A DNA stretch of 64,000 nt from Allium sativum (lineage: Eukaryota > Streptophyta > Magnoliopsida > Asparagales > Amaryllidaceae), in contig CM060915.1 in the NCBI GenBank assembly GCA_030737875.1, forward strand, positions 907,130,677 to 907,194,676. Direction: 5' to 3'. Position 1 is the stretch's first letter. Each line of letters starts with the position of its first letter. The notes under the pieces are model-generated. The model made no database searches. It was not told where the DNA came from and saw nothing but the letters and a program-made list of their open reading frames with translations. This document shows, in pieces, positions 1-10,431 of this stretch. Position numbers and translations under genes: made by a program.

Positions 1-2
1 CG

Positions 3-1946
3 CATCCCATTACCGTATACACCGACCATCCACTCAAGCAAGTTCTACAGAGACCAGAGGCGTCTGGAAGATTACTCAAATGGAACATTGAGTTAAGTCA
101 ATTTGATCTGAACTTTCAACCCAGACGGTCAATTCGGGGGCAAGTGATAGCCGACTTCATAGCAGAGTTTACCGTCCCCGAGGAGGATATAGCGAACGAA
201 GAAGTTGATCCCTCAAAGTTACTTTTCGATCCCAATGTCTGGAGATTGTATACTGATGGCGCTAGGAATGACGAAAGATCCGGTGCTGGAATAGCGCTTG
301 AAACTCCCGAGAAACGATTGATATCCTATGCTATCCGGATGGAATTTCACGCCACTAACAACGACTCCGAATATGAAGCCCTGATAGCCGGATTAAGGAT
401 CGCAAAGGAGTTAGAGGTCACAAAGCTGAACATCTTTTGCGACTCCAAGTTAGTTGTGAACCAGGTTACTGGGAAATTCCAAGCTAAAAGTGCAAGATTG
501 ACTTTATACTTGAAGAAAGTGAAGGAGTTGCTGAACGATTTTGATCACTACAGCATATCTCACATTCCGCGATCAGAGAATCAGCAGGCGGATAAGTTGG
601 CAAAGATGGCTAGTTCCGACGATCCTGAAGAGACCAGGCTAGCCCTCGTTGAAGTACTTCGGTCCCCTAGTATAGATCAAATGGAAATCGATCTAACACT
701 AGAGACGGAACCAGAAAGGGAGTCGTGGATGACCCCTCTAAAGAATTTCTTGATGAATGGAGCGCTTCCGACCAAGAAAAGCGAGAGGCGTAAAGTAATT
801 CGTAAAGCTGCCCGATACGTTCTGCAAGGCGGAGTTCTTTACAGACAAGGATTTTCGATGCCCCTCCTCCGGTGTATAGCTCACGATGACATCAAGCGTG
901 TGCTGCATGAGGTACACGAAGGCGAATGCGGCGATCACACTGGATGGCAAACTTTGGCAAAAAAGTGCTGCGGCATGGTTATTTCTGGCCTACCATAAAC
1001 AAGAATGCGGCAAGATACGCACGACAGTGCAATGCGTGCCAGAGATTTTCAAAAATACCTAGAGCACCTTCTAATCAGTTAAAAACAATGATGAGCCCAT
1101 GGCCTTTCACTATGTGGGGAATTGACATCATTGGAAGTCTCCCCATAGCAAGGGGCGGAGCAAAGTTCGCTATTGTGGCTGTGGATTATTTCACTAAGTG
1201 GGTCGAGGCTGAACCACTGACCACAATCACAACCAAACGAGTAATCAATTTTATCGTGAGAAACATCATCTGTCGATTTGGGATTCCAAAGACTGTGAAA
1301 ACGGATAACGGAACTCAGTTCGATAGCACTGAATTCAGAAATTTCTGCCAAAAATACCACATTGAGAATCGATACACCTCTGTGGCGCACCCGCAATCGA
1401 ACGGACAAGTCGAAGCGGCAAATAAAGTGATTAAGTCCATTCTGAAAAGAAGACTGAAGCGGGCTAGAGCCATGTGGGCTGATGAATTGCCCTTGGCATT
1501 ATGGGCTTACAGGATGACATATAAATCGGCAACAGGACATACCCCTTTCTCCCTTGCTTTTGGAACGGAAGCGGTTATCCCGGTTGAGATAAAGGTACCT
1601 TCTCACCGGGTGACTTATTAAGATCCGATGACCAATAATGAATTGCTCCTTGAGTCCCTGGATATGATTGAAGAAAAAAGGGATGAAGCAGACCTGCGTG
1701 CCTTGAGATGCAAACAACAGGTCGCTCGATATTATAACAAAAAGGTTCGAGCCCGAACATGGGAACCCGGAGACTTGGTTCTGAAACGTGTCTTTCCACC
1801 CCCAACTCATATGGGAGCGAAGTGGGAAGGACCGTACTCCATTCTGAGCAAGCTTGATAATGGAACCTTCAAGCTTCCTTTCCATAGATGGAAAGGAAAT
1901 CCCCAGAGTGTGGAATGCCCAACATTTACGGCCATACTTAACATAA
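3..1946 (+). pseudogene. pol: pol remnant: RNase H tail, second RNase H, integrase
   Basis: Frame 3 is open from base 3. It begins with the end of the gypsy RNase H (YTDHPLKQVLQ, LLKWNIELSQFDL). A second RNase H follows, with YTDGA near 250, NDSEYEAL near 363, CDSKL near 440 and QQADKLA near 587. Integrase starts with the HHCC region (CNACQ near 1033). Its catalytic residues are D at 1124, D at 1304 (TDNGTQF) and E at 1412 (NGQVEAANK). The C-terminal GPY-type motif WEGPYSIL lies near 1827. Lesions: the frame moves from 3 to 2 at an A-run near 961-968; a TAA stop at 1619-1621 falls where family members read through; the frame returns to 3 near 1895-1900 and reads VWNAQHLRPYL to TAA at 1944-1946. 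The normal product cuts and inserts the element's cDNA in the nucleus. This copy is dead. Confidence 0.9.
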
Positions 1947-2259
1947 GAATTTCAAATCTGTTCTTTTGCTTTGTTGAAAACCATGTACATGGCACGGCTT
2001 GCCTAGAATAGTCTGATTCCTTAAAGCAAAGAATTATAAAGTGGATGTAGGTCATGATTCGACTGAACCACTATAAAAATATTGTGTGTCGTTTACCTTT
2101 ATCGCATTATTTATCTGTCTTTCTATTTTTACGAGAACTACTGTGAATCATGCAGCGATCCCAGAAGCCTATAAACATAAATGCCTTCCATCAGAATGGA
2201 ATGTAATCACAAGTTAAAATTCTGAGGATACAATAAAGTAAATTATATCATTGATAGTG
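1947..2259 (+). other. non-coding spacer after pol with an LTR-like segment
   Basis: No coding potential. Bases about 2005-2110 resemble the distal part of the LTRs at 8323-9110 and 62093-62749: they share gtgga.gtagg, gaaccactataaa and tgtgtgt in the same order and spacing. This may be an old LTR fragment or a conserved sequence block duplicated inside the element. Confidence 0.55.
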
Positions 2260-3090
2260 CTCTAACTCTCCAGAGCCGAGAGAGAGCATAACGGACATGA
2301 AGCCGATGTCCATACGTCATGGCGGTGTACCATGATCGGAACCGCCTTGACGGAACTCTAACTCTCCAGAGAGAGAGTATAAAAGCGTCTCCGATTGAGC
2401 GCTGAGAAAGAGTTCCTACCCCGCTGAAGGATCGGGGAGCGATTGAATTGCTGAGCTCGAACTCTAACTCTCCAGAGAGAGAGAGTATAAAAGCGTCTCC
2501 GATTGAGCGCTGAGAAAGAGCTCCTACCCCGTTGAAGGATCGGGGAGCGATTGAATTGCTGAGCTCGAACTCTAACTCTCCAGAGAGAGAGAGTATAAAA
2601 GCGTCTCTGATTGAGCGCTGAGAAAGAGCTCCTACCCCGCTGAAGGATCGGGGAGCGATTGAATTGCTGAGCTCGAACTCTAACTCTCCAGAGAGAGAGA
2701 GAGAGTATAAAAGCATCTTCGATTGAGCACTGAGAAAGAGCTCCTACCCCGCTGAAGGATCGGGGAGCGATTGAATTGCTGAGCTCGAACTCTAACTCTC
2801 CAGAGAGAGAGAGAGAGAGAGAGTATAAAAGCGTCTCCGATTGAGCGCTGAGAAAGAGCTCCTACCCCGCTGAAGGATCGGGGAGCGATTGAATTGCTGA
2901 GCTCGAACTCTAACTCTCTTGAGAGAGAGAGAGTATAAAAGCGTCTCCGATTGAGCGCTGAGAAAGAACTTCTTCCCTGCCGAAGGAACAGGGACCGACT
3001 GGACTGTTGAATTTGAACTCTAACCTCGGCGACCGCCAGGAGAATATAAAGGAGTCTATGATTAAGCACTGAGAAAGGTGCCGGAGATCC
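2260..3090 (+). repeat. tandem array, about 110-bp unit, seven TATA-bearing copies
   Basis: Seven units are aligned by a TATAAA core at 2378, 2486, 2594, 2706, 2824, 2934 and 3045, so the spacings are 108, 108, 112, 118, 110 and 111 bp. Most of the spacing variation comes from a (GA)n run just before TATAAAAG. Each of the first six units carries gattgagc(g/a)ctgag after the TATA and a CCCCG...CGGGG inverted repeat with a 9-base loop. The seventh unit is diverged, and a further degenerate part-unit precedes the array. Long minus-strand ORFs across it are translations of the repeat and are not genes. Minisatellites in the 3' untranslated region are common in Tat-type elements. Confidence 0.9.
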
Positions 3091-3608
3091 AGTACCACAA
3101 GAGCAGTTATCTTGTGAAATCTTCTAAGTCCCCCATATTCAGAAATAGGGGGAAACATGCGAATAAGGCTAATCAATCTTTAATAAGCCCTAGTTAAGCG
3201 CTACATCAACGATTAATTGGGGACCATATGCATTTACACATGAACTTTAATGCAGCAATGCAGCACGAAATTTTTTAATTTTTCTTTCTGTTGTTTGACT
3301 AATTTGTAGTTATAATTAGATGGTCTATGACTAAACATGGAAAGTTTATTTGAATACAGGTACATAATGATGCAAAGAGAGATAAACTTTCCTTTATATA
3401 CTGCAAGCCTACAGAGTGAAAAATAACCTAGAAAACAAAAGTGAGGGCCAGTCTCACAATTACACTTCCTGGCCAGTGGAAAACCTAAAGACAAAATATA
3501 AACCAGCAACAGTATCCTATTTACGCTTCGACCTCTTCTCCTGTTTCTGTCTCTCCAGCTTCGCCTTGTCAGCATCAGATTGATCTCCCTTCTTCCTCTT
3601 CCTTTTGT

Positions 3609-5668
3609 TTATGAGGGGAACATACGACTCTTCGGAAGATTCCTCTTCCGCCTCCTTCCTCTTCCTTTTATCAGAAAGGGAAGTGGGAAATCATCAGGAT
3701 TCGCAAAATGAAGCTGTCTGCTGATGGATTTGGGCTGGATTTTCAGAATCATCCCGGTTTTGGGATCAAATTCTGCGATAGGGACTACGTCCAGAGCCTC
3801 TTCTCCCACCTTCGTTGAAGCCATCTCTTTTTCCTGCCTAGCTTTTCTGCTGGCCAAAGTTTCGTCGTCGTCGTCGCCGGTCTCTTGGGCGCCAATAATT
3901 TCTTCTTCATCCTCTACATGGTGCCCATCCATGTCTTTCAAGGCCTCGATGGTTTCAGCATCCTTGGGAACGTCAGTACTAGGTGCCAGGATGCTTTTCT
4001 CTGCTGTTGTGACCTCAGCCTGCTTTGATGTATCGATACCGGCACCTGGCGAGACAGCCTCCTTCTCCGCCTCTTTTTCTTTTTCAGCACCCTTGTCGAT
4101 GGGCTCGCCACCTGTATTATGAGGAACACACGTTACTAATTCAATTGGTTGTTCTACCAAACGACGACAATTCACAATTGCTTTGACGAATTGTGGAGAA
4201 AAAAGGGAGATACCTTCCGCAGATCCTCCTTCTTGGGTAGCTGCAGGAGCTCCAACAACTACAGGAGTTAGGCCCAAAGGGATTAGTGGGTCATCAGGAT
4301 GGTATTCCTCAACTCCGGAGGTCTTGGGCTCCACGGCTGAACTCGAACCTTCATCAGCTTTGCCTTTACCCTTAGCCAGGGCCCTCTCCTTTTCCATCTC
4401 CGCTTGAATCAAACGACGACCCTCTGCCAGGTCTTCGGGCTCGTTATCCCTCAAGATACTCTTCATCAACTCATCTTCATCAATTTCTTCGACTCCCAAT
4501 CTCTGCTTCTCACCCTCAACAATGGCATCCCATAAATTGGCTAAAGTAACGTGGTAATCCGGGATCCACGAGATGTTGCGGGTTTTTAGGACTTGGCCAA
4601 GGAAGTCAAAAATCATCTCTTCAAACCCCTCGATATCCTTCTCTCTCTCGAGGAGCTTGTTGTTAGAAACAGTAGCCATTTCGTTGGCACTTTCAACATT
4701 CTTTTCGGCGAGAGTTGCCCGTCTCTCCGCATCCGCGACTTGGTCATTCAAAATCACCTTTTCCGCTTCAGCCAGAGCCAGGTTTTCTTTCAAACTTGCT
4801 TTTTCTGCCTCCCAAGCGGCTCTCTCAGCTTCAAAATGGCCTTGTGCTGTTTTCAACTCAATGTTGGCCATTTTGAGATCTTCAACCTCCTTCTTTAAAG
4901 CCATCTTCTCTTGGCTATTGGAGTCAAGTTCCGAATGAAAGCTCTTCTTGGCATTCTCCAATTCAATCTTATAATTTTCGGCATCTCTCCGCGCTAAAGC
5001 AAGTTGGGATTGAGCATCTTCCAGGTCCTTCTCCATCTTTGTCCTGGCCCTTTCGTTGTTTTCAAGTTTCGCCTTAGATCTATGTGCTTCTATTTCAAGC
5101 GTTCGGATGACTTCTGAAAGGTTAACAGCATGTTTCTTCATCATCTCATACTACCTGGCTACGTGGCGGATGTGCCCGACAACTTCATTATCCCAGTTCT
5201 TGGGGACCGGTTCCAAGGCTGGAACAAATGTCATCCTGTCAAAGAATATGTCTGGGAATTGTTCCCACAGCTTTTCCAGCCTACCTTGAATCTCGGGACC
5301 CTGCATGTAATCCCGTGACCCGGGGGCGGCCAACTCTGGCTGGCTGGAAGGGACGATGTCACTCCTCTCCTTTTCAGACCCTTTGATTGGATCCTTGCCT
5401 TTATCCCTAGATTCGTGATGCCTTTTTGACGACTTGCTGTGAGAGGGTGCACTTTTTGTAGGAGTTAATTCTTTGGGAAGTTTCTTTCCCCCTGTAGGAA
5501 CTACCGGATGACTGGGAAGCTTGACAGATGTCGATTTTGGTGGAGACCGGGGTTGCGAGGAAGTCGACTTGTGAGAGGGGCCGCGAGGACGCTCTGTACC
5601 CGGATGAAGACTGGGTGTTCCCTCACGAAGAGAACGATAAGAGTAAGATCTCCTGCGGGACATCGTTC
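3609..5668 (-). CDS. antisense gene exon 3: basic/Ser region plus long coiled coil
   Basis: Starts after CTGCAG at 5671-5669. The first part (5663-5154) is basic and Ser/Pro-rich, then acidic, ending FFDRMTFVPALEPVPKNWDN and HIRHVAR. An in-frame TAG (5153-5151) follows, and the same frame continues at 5144. The next 200 residues are heptad-rich and charged (EIEAHRSKAKLENNERARTK, EAERAAWEAEKASLKENL), a clear coiled coil. An acidic, low-complexity segment (DDDDETLASRK) comes after it. The frame stops at 3611-3609; the original tail probably used another frame to 3517. The interruption means either a pseudogene or a product ending at the TAG. Confidence 0.6.
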
Positions 5669-5777
5669 CTGCAGAAAAGAAAAGAGCATATCAAAACTTT
5701 GAATAGTGATGATGTAAGAGTGCGGGGTCAGATAGTGTGTGTGATTTGTGCATCCCATATAATTCCCCCTAACAGAC

Positions 5778-6305
5778 CCGGGCCTGAACACAGGCTCATC
5801 TGACTAGTTTCTTGTTCTCTAGTTGGAGCGATGGTCTCTTCAGCAGCAGCGAAGAATGGCTCCCCTTCGAAGTCTCTCTCTGTGTATATATCGTCGGGTA
5901 GAGGAATTTTGCTCAGCTCGTTGAATAACTGTTCTTCTGTCAAATCACCGGGACTAGCGGGTTCGATTGAAGTGGAAACTGGGATTTCCTTGGACTTGTC
6001 GCCGCGGGCCTCATCCCCTTTGTATATGTTCAGGTCGTCATCGTCTTGGATGACTATTGGGGAAGGACTCTTGCGAAACTTAGTTGTTTCTATTGCTTGC
6101 GATGTTCCCTCTCCCTCCGTTGGGGGCACGTATTTATAAGGTTTGCCGCCAGCGCCAAATCCAAATCTTATATCCAGAAGATGATGCTTATGAAGATTCT
6201 CATCAGTAATGCATTTTTTGATCCTTAGAAAGTCGGATCTGCTTTGTAGAAGAATAGACAATCGATTGTTATATAACGGACCCTCCGTTTTCGGGAAGAC
6301 GTGAT
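5778..6305 (-). CDS. antisense gene exon 2: acidic linker region
   Basis: Begins after the acceptor TTAAACAG at 6307-6306 and reads HVFPKTEGPLYNNR at its start, so the coding frame extends upstream of any ATG; that supports an exon rather than a separate gene. It then has FLRIKKCITDENLHKHHLLD and an acidic stretch with PSPIVIQDDDDLNIY. It ends at a phase-1 donor, CCCG|GTCTGT. No catalytic motif is recognised. Confidence 0.6.
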
Positions 6306-6389
6306 CTGTTTAAGACAAAGAAAAAGAGGAAAGAATGTTAATGCTTCGACTTCTTGAACAAGATATTCAGTTAAAAGCTTGAAGTTTAC

Positions 6390-7128
6390 TTGATTTAAGC
6401 CATCTTCTCGAGCATCCGACCTGTTTCTTTATATAGAACCAATCAGACTTAGGATCCCCTATATTGCTATATCCATCGTACAGAATCTTCCTATTCGCCA
6501 CCGATTCAAAGAAAGAGAAATTTGGGGTTGCCGAGGAACGATGCTTGAAAAGAAAGAAGAATGTCAAATCTCTGAATGTGAGTTCGGTATGTAGGATCTC
6601 CGCGTATGCGACATATAGGGTGTATAGAGATGCGTAAGCATTAGGGTGAAGCTGCATCGGAGCGATACCCAGTCGTTTTAAAGTCTCGATGGCAATTAAA
6701 GGAAACAGAGGAATAGCTCCTACCAAGCACATGGTTCGACTGATTGCCATATATCCTTCCGGAGCTAGGTGGGGTCTATCTTCGCTACCGGGTGTCATGA
6801 CGTCATCCCAAGGAATCCCATGTCTCAGGCAGATTCTTTTAAGCTTTATATCATCGAGTTTAGATGCTAAAGAATCAGAAAATTTATCTATTCCGAGCGC
6901 GCCAGGAATCTCGTCGGGAGCTCGCCTGTTTATCTCAGATTCTTCACTAGATGAAGTACCTTCAGACAGATTTGATTCCGTTGCCTCGTATTCAGAGCCA
7001 GAATCTTCACCTCTTGGGTTAATGGGAGGGACCTCAGGGTTGTATTGCTCAGGAGCCTCGGACTCCGTTTCTGTAGCAGATCTTGAAGAAGATTGATTAT
7101 CCGACATTACTGCTAGGCGAGAAAACAT
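6390..7128 (-). CDS. antisense gene exon 1: conserved N-terminal domain
   Basis: Contains a Ser/Glu-rich leader (MSDNQSSSRSATETESEAP, from the second methionine at 7107) and then a globular region with RPHLAPEGYMAISRTMC, PLFPLIAIETLKRLGIAP, LHPNAYASLYTLY and DWFYIKK. This pattern (a hydrophobic entry, 'ap.ql.pnay', then an aromatic end) recurs in the antisense proteins of plant Tat elements. Either methionine, 7128 or 7107, could be the start. The exon ends TCAA|GTAAAC; unspliced reading would stop at 6367. The function of the domain is not known. Confidence 0.65.
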
Positions 7129-7402
7129 GAAAAATGAGATTAAAACTACCCGTCCCCCGTGTGTGCAAGTGCCGGTGTGTGTGCTTGTGCATGCATTAAA
7201 GATAAAGCGTGAAAGCTACCAAGATCATCAAAATATTAGTCGTCATATGCAGTCAAATTATGTGGTCATTTAGTCCAGAAAGTCCGACATCAAGGCCCTA
7301 GCCTAACTGTTCAGAATTTTATGGTGACAAGGCATCGTTTAAGGTTCAAAATTTGTTTGGATCGTGAACTACGTGTCGGACCGCGGTATGTATGACAGTT
7401 CA

Positions 7403-7464
7403 CCCTCCTTCGGATCGCAGGGTAGAGGGATCGCCCTCCTTCGGATCGCAGGGCAGAGGGATCG
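7403..7464 (+). repeat. two tandem 31-bp repeats
   Basis: Two 31-bp units (7403-7433 and 7434-7464) differ at one base (gggtag versus gggcag). A degenerate third copy follows (ccccctctcagatcg, from 7465). The unit contains cttcggatcgcaggg. They lie in the spacer between the antisense gene and its putative TATA box. Confidence 0.85.
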
Positions 7465-7970
7465 CCCCCTCTCAGATCGTGAGACAGTAGGGGTTGACCC
7501 CCTCACGGGTCGTGAAATTGAGTGATCGGGGTCTTTGCCGAATCGATGCAGCCTCCCACGATACACGCCTCTGCCGTCATCACGACCCTCCGTCTCGCCA
7601 TTGGCCTTCATCTTCTTCCTCTACTCTCCTTGCCCACGATCCGAACCGGCCTTCTCTCTTCTCCTTCCTCCTCCGTTTTTCTCCTCTCCTTCTCCTTTCC
7701 GAACTCCAACCTCTGAACCCATCAGCCATGGCGCCTCGCTGATTCCCCCAAAAGTCACAAAATTCCATAGTTTCTTCCCTCAAACTAGTCGAAAAAATTC
7801 ATAAAAACGACAGCAATATCGAATAAGGGTGCTTTCGGTAGAATTACCTTTCTAAAAGTTGGGAAAATAATCGGATTTTTGGAAGTTTGAAAAACTAGGG
7901 TTTTTCCTCAATGATGCAGGCGATACGATACGGAAGAAAGAAGAAGGAAGAAAGTGGAGAGGAGGGTCGG

Positions 7971-7978
7971 CTTATATA
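7971..7978 (-). promoter_or_regulatory. TATA box candidate for the antisense gene
   Basis: Minus-strand CCTATATAAGCC, followed within about 30 nt by CCACTTTCTTCC and a C/T-rich leader. Position and context fit a plant TATA promoter; no transcript evidence is available here. Confidence 0.45.
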
Positions 7979-8310
7979 GGCAAAAGGGCGACCGTTTGTC
8001 TCCCCTTCTTTGTCCTATTCGATCCGCAAAAATAGACGGGCCGCGAACCAAAAGCCCACCACGTCTCGGAGAGAAGCCCATTTCGTTCCGTTCTGTGAAG
8101 AGGCCTAAGTGCACACCAAAGAACGAGACGAATGGGTTGCTAACGGACCGCGACTCGAGTACGCGATCCGAACCGATAAATGACCGACAGATCCAGTGAT
8201 GAAGACTCTGAAAAATCCCAGAAAAGGAATCGATCACTGATTTGCGACTCGTTGTGAAAAGACGATTCTATAGCTTCGAAGCATGTTCCATCATCGATAA
8301 AACATACTTC

Positions 8311-8321
8311 GAGGGGGCAAA
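8311..8321 (+). other. polypurine tract of Tat element A
   Basis: GAGGGGGCAAA lies one base before the TG that opens the 3' LTR. This is the expected plus-strand primer position and fixes both LTR start and element orientation. Confidence 0.85.
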
Positions 8322-8322
8322 A

Positions 8323-9110
8323 TGTTGGCTAGCTTTTTGACCAAGCCACTCAGGTTCACTCGCAAGAAGAATCTCTGAAACTACATTCCCTAACTACATG
8401 AAAGAACTGATCGCATCATCGACTCGCCCCTCGTCGGATCGCGCACCATCGGATCGCGCTTCAACGGATCGCCCCCATTTCATCAGTGAAACGACACCTC
8501 TATGCGATTCGATCCGTACATGCCTTATGACCCAGTATAGACCGATCCGATCCCCTGATGCACGGCGAAGCCTCTGACCCGTTCAAACATGAGCTAGTCT
8601 TCAGCGACCCGAGACGCACGGATCCAGCGACACGTGTCCCTAACCGTCATTTTGACTGATTCTCCCCATTTGCTCGATCCGATTTTCAAGGGGATCGCGA
8701 CACCTGTGCACAACGGCTAATTTGACTATTTCTTCAACGGCAGCGATGCGATCCGATGTTCTCGGGATTCGTGCCACGTGGTACCACGATCCGCCTGACA
8801 AAATCAGCTATAAATAGCCCGGAGTTTGGCATTTTTGAGGATCTTTTTGGCAATACTGAGTACTGAATCCGCCATTATTGTCAAATTACTAGATTACTGA
8901 GAGAAATAACAATTGTAAAAGTGAGCTAGAGAGAAATCATTGATTGTACCGACATTCAAAGTATAATCAATAACATATAAAGTGGACGTAAGCTCGTTAA
9001 CGCCAAACCACTATAAATTCTGTGTGTTATTTTCTTTTTCTCTATTCTTCAGTTAAAATTCTATAAGATTCAGAACAATTTGGGTGTTAGGTCCAAATTT
9101 TGATCTAACA
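8323..9110 (+). repeat. 3' LTR of Tat element A (788 bp)
   Basis: Starts TGTTGGCTAGC after the polypurine tract and ends GATCTAACA, giving TGTT...AACA termini. U3 is rich in GGATCGC/GATCCGA words. TATAAATAG lies at 8809-8817 with a CACGTG-containing stretch just upstream. The distal block gtggacgtaagctcgttaac and accactataaat is shared with the LTR at 62093-62749. The two are clearly related but too different to be a pair from one insertion. Confidence 0.9.
8809..8817 (+). promoter_or_regulatory. LTR TATA box
   Basis: TATAAATAG in AGCTATAAATAGCCCGG, with the same context (CTATAAATAGCCC) as the related LTR at 62436. It marks the U3/R side of the LTR. Confidence 0.75.
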
Positions 9111-10431
9111 ACTTGAAAACTATAAGTCGAAATTAAAAACTGCTTTCTCTTATTTGAAAGCTCTTTTTAAATGTAAGCAAACGTTTTCTGTTTTATGGAA
9201 ATCCGATTGAAATTGTAAAAGTTATAGCCATTTAAGGTTTGTAACTAAAACACAAAAATTGCTGATATGCGACAAATTCTAATTTGACCACAATAAAAAT
9301 TTCAACTAAATTTTGAATTAACCATCACGTTCGTCGAATCAGTTAGGGATAGCCAGGGAGAGCAGGAAATTATTATTTCCAAACCCAAGCGTAGACACTA
9401 TCCTTTCTATCATCCTCGAACATTCTGGTATTTATTTTGACAAGCTCTAATTTTTTATCGTAATATAAATTACTTCAGAGTAATTTAGAAAACCATTTTA
9501 TACTAATAAAAATTATTTTCAAACTATTTAAAACCATTTCCAAACAACATTCCAACTTTCAAATTTAAATGAATAAAATATTCATTTATAATACTGACCT
9601 GGTCCGAGACTTATCCAATATCCATATAAATCCACATATGTGCGTGTAACAAGTATAATGCACATAATATCACTGATAACAACCACGAAGCATCCATTCA
9701 TCCATCACATGAGCATATATGGGTACATACATGCATGTGTGTGTGTGTTTATAGCAGTGTATACATGTGTACATATAAGCGTTTGCCACTAAACGCTTAC
9801 ATCACAACAATTACTAATCAACCATATCATCAACAATCATTCACACAACATAGAAAGTGAAAAAAATATAAATGTCGAGTTCTCACATTGGGGTTCCACT
9901 ATGCTATCCTCTATTGCTAGGCTGGTAGACCGACTACAGCTTTCTTGGACTGACTCTTTTACGTTACCGACTTTTCAGCAATTTATATATTTTATAAATG
10001 GAGGAGGAGGAGGATTTTCACCATGGAAGCCATGGATTTTAAGGTGGATAAGAAGAAGAATAAATGGAAGAGAAGATGAGAATGAATGCTGAAGGGAAGG
10101 AAAGGGGTACATTTATACTTGAAATGGGTTAATATGATGATGACACATCGTAGGACAAAAGTAAGTCATGCATGGAATGTTGCATGTAAAATTACAAGTG
10201 TCATAACACTTGTAATAAAGAGAAAGAGGTGTTTTTGGTAGTATTTACCCTTTAAATGCTATTAAAAACTCTATACAACACTTAACCAAATGCAACCAAA
10301 GGTATATATAAGATTATATATTTTAACAAAATACTTCTTAACTATACTTTATAATTCTAAAAAATTTATTTCAAATTTAATTAGTTTATAAATTTAATCA
10401 TTTAACAAGTCAAAAATTCCAGATCATTACA
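9111..10431 (-). repeat. relic long LTR L0, minus orientation
   Basis: No ORF of merit. The right end reads as TGTAATGATCTGG on the minus strand, an LTR-like start. Blocks in the same order as the giant LTRs at 42239-48230 and 49261-55332 include a ttgaaagctcttttt block (9153), gagttctcacattggggttc (9876) and acgcttacatcacaac (9793). Minus-strand TATAAATGTACC (around 10109-10117) followed by a C/T-rich leader suggests the promoter, giving a U3 of only about 320 bp. A (GT)n run occurs near 9738. Tat element A abuts it at 9110 and probably inserted into it. The left part is outside the window. Confidence 0.55.

Larger units (their letters stand above)
3517..7128 (-). pseudogene. antisense gene of the Tat-type element (spliced, decayed)
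   Basis: Four minus-strand ORFs join into one gene model. Exon 1 is 7128-6390, exon 2 is 6305-5778 and exon 3 starts at 5668. Intron 1 (6389-6306, 84 nt) reads GTAAAC...AAACAG; intron 2 (5777-5669, 109 nt) reads GTCTGT...CTGCAG. Both joins keep the reading frame (phase 1 each). A third possible intron, 4213-4112 (102 nt, GTATCT...ATACAG), also keeps frame. The product has an N-terminal domain like that of antisense proteins of Retand/Ogre elements, often annotated as a putative plant transposon domain (compare Pfam Transposase_28), then an acidic linker, a long coiled coil and a Lys/Arg-rich tail. Lesions: an in-frame TAG at 5153-5151 and a frameshift near 3680. The other frame there stays open with a KR-rich tail to TAG at 3519-3517. 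The function of this family is unknown. Confidence 0.75.
7129..8310 (-). other. GC-richer spacer: likely leader and promoter of the antisense gene
   Basis: There is no convincing ORF. Read on the minus strand, a TATATAAG box (7978-7971) is followed about 30 bases later by a pyrimidine-rich leader (CTTTCTTCCTTCTTCTTTC), the typical layout of a plant RNA polymerase II start. The box is about 850 bases upstream of the antisense start codon, so a long leader or a leader intron is implied. The stretch 7600-7700 is strongly C/T-rich on the plus strand. CGGATCGC-type words recur here and also in the U3 of the adjacent LTR. Confidence 0.45.
1..9110 (+). mobile_element. Tat-lineage Ty3/gypsy retrotransposon A, 3' portion
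   Basis: The window opens inside pol. In order it shows the end of the first RNase H, a second RNase H, integrase, a tandem array, an antisense gene, a polypurine tract and a 3' LTR ending TCTAACA at 9110. A second RNase H before integrase, plus a long antisense ORF between pol and the 3' LTR, is the arrangement known from Tat-lineage (Retand/Ogre-type) plant elements. The pol is broken by two frameshifts and a stop, so this copy cannot be autonomous. The 5' LTR, gag, protease and RT lie outside the window. The bases after the LTR are acttg, a candidate TSD that cannot be checked here. Confidence 0.9.

Noticed and set aside
2243..3176. Minus-strand ORFs of 88-157 codons with LSLSGELEFELSNSIAPRSF repeats
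   Set aside because: They are the translated 110-bp tandem array; the peptide repeat follows the DNA period exactly.
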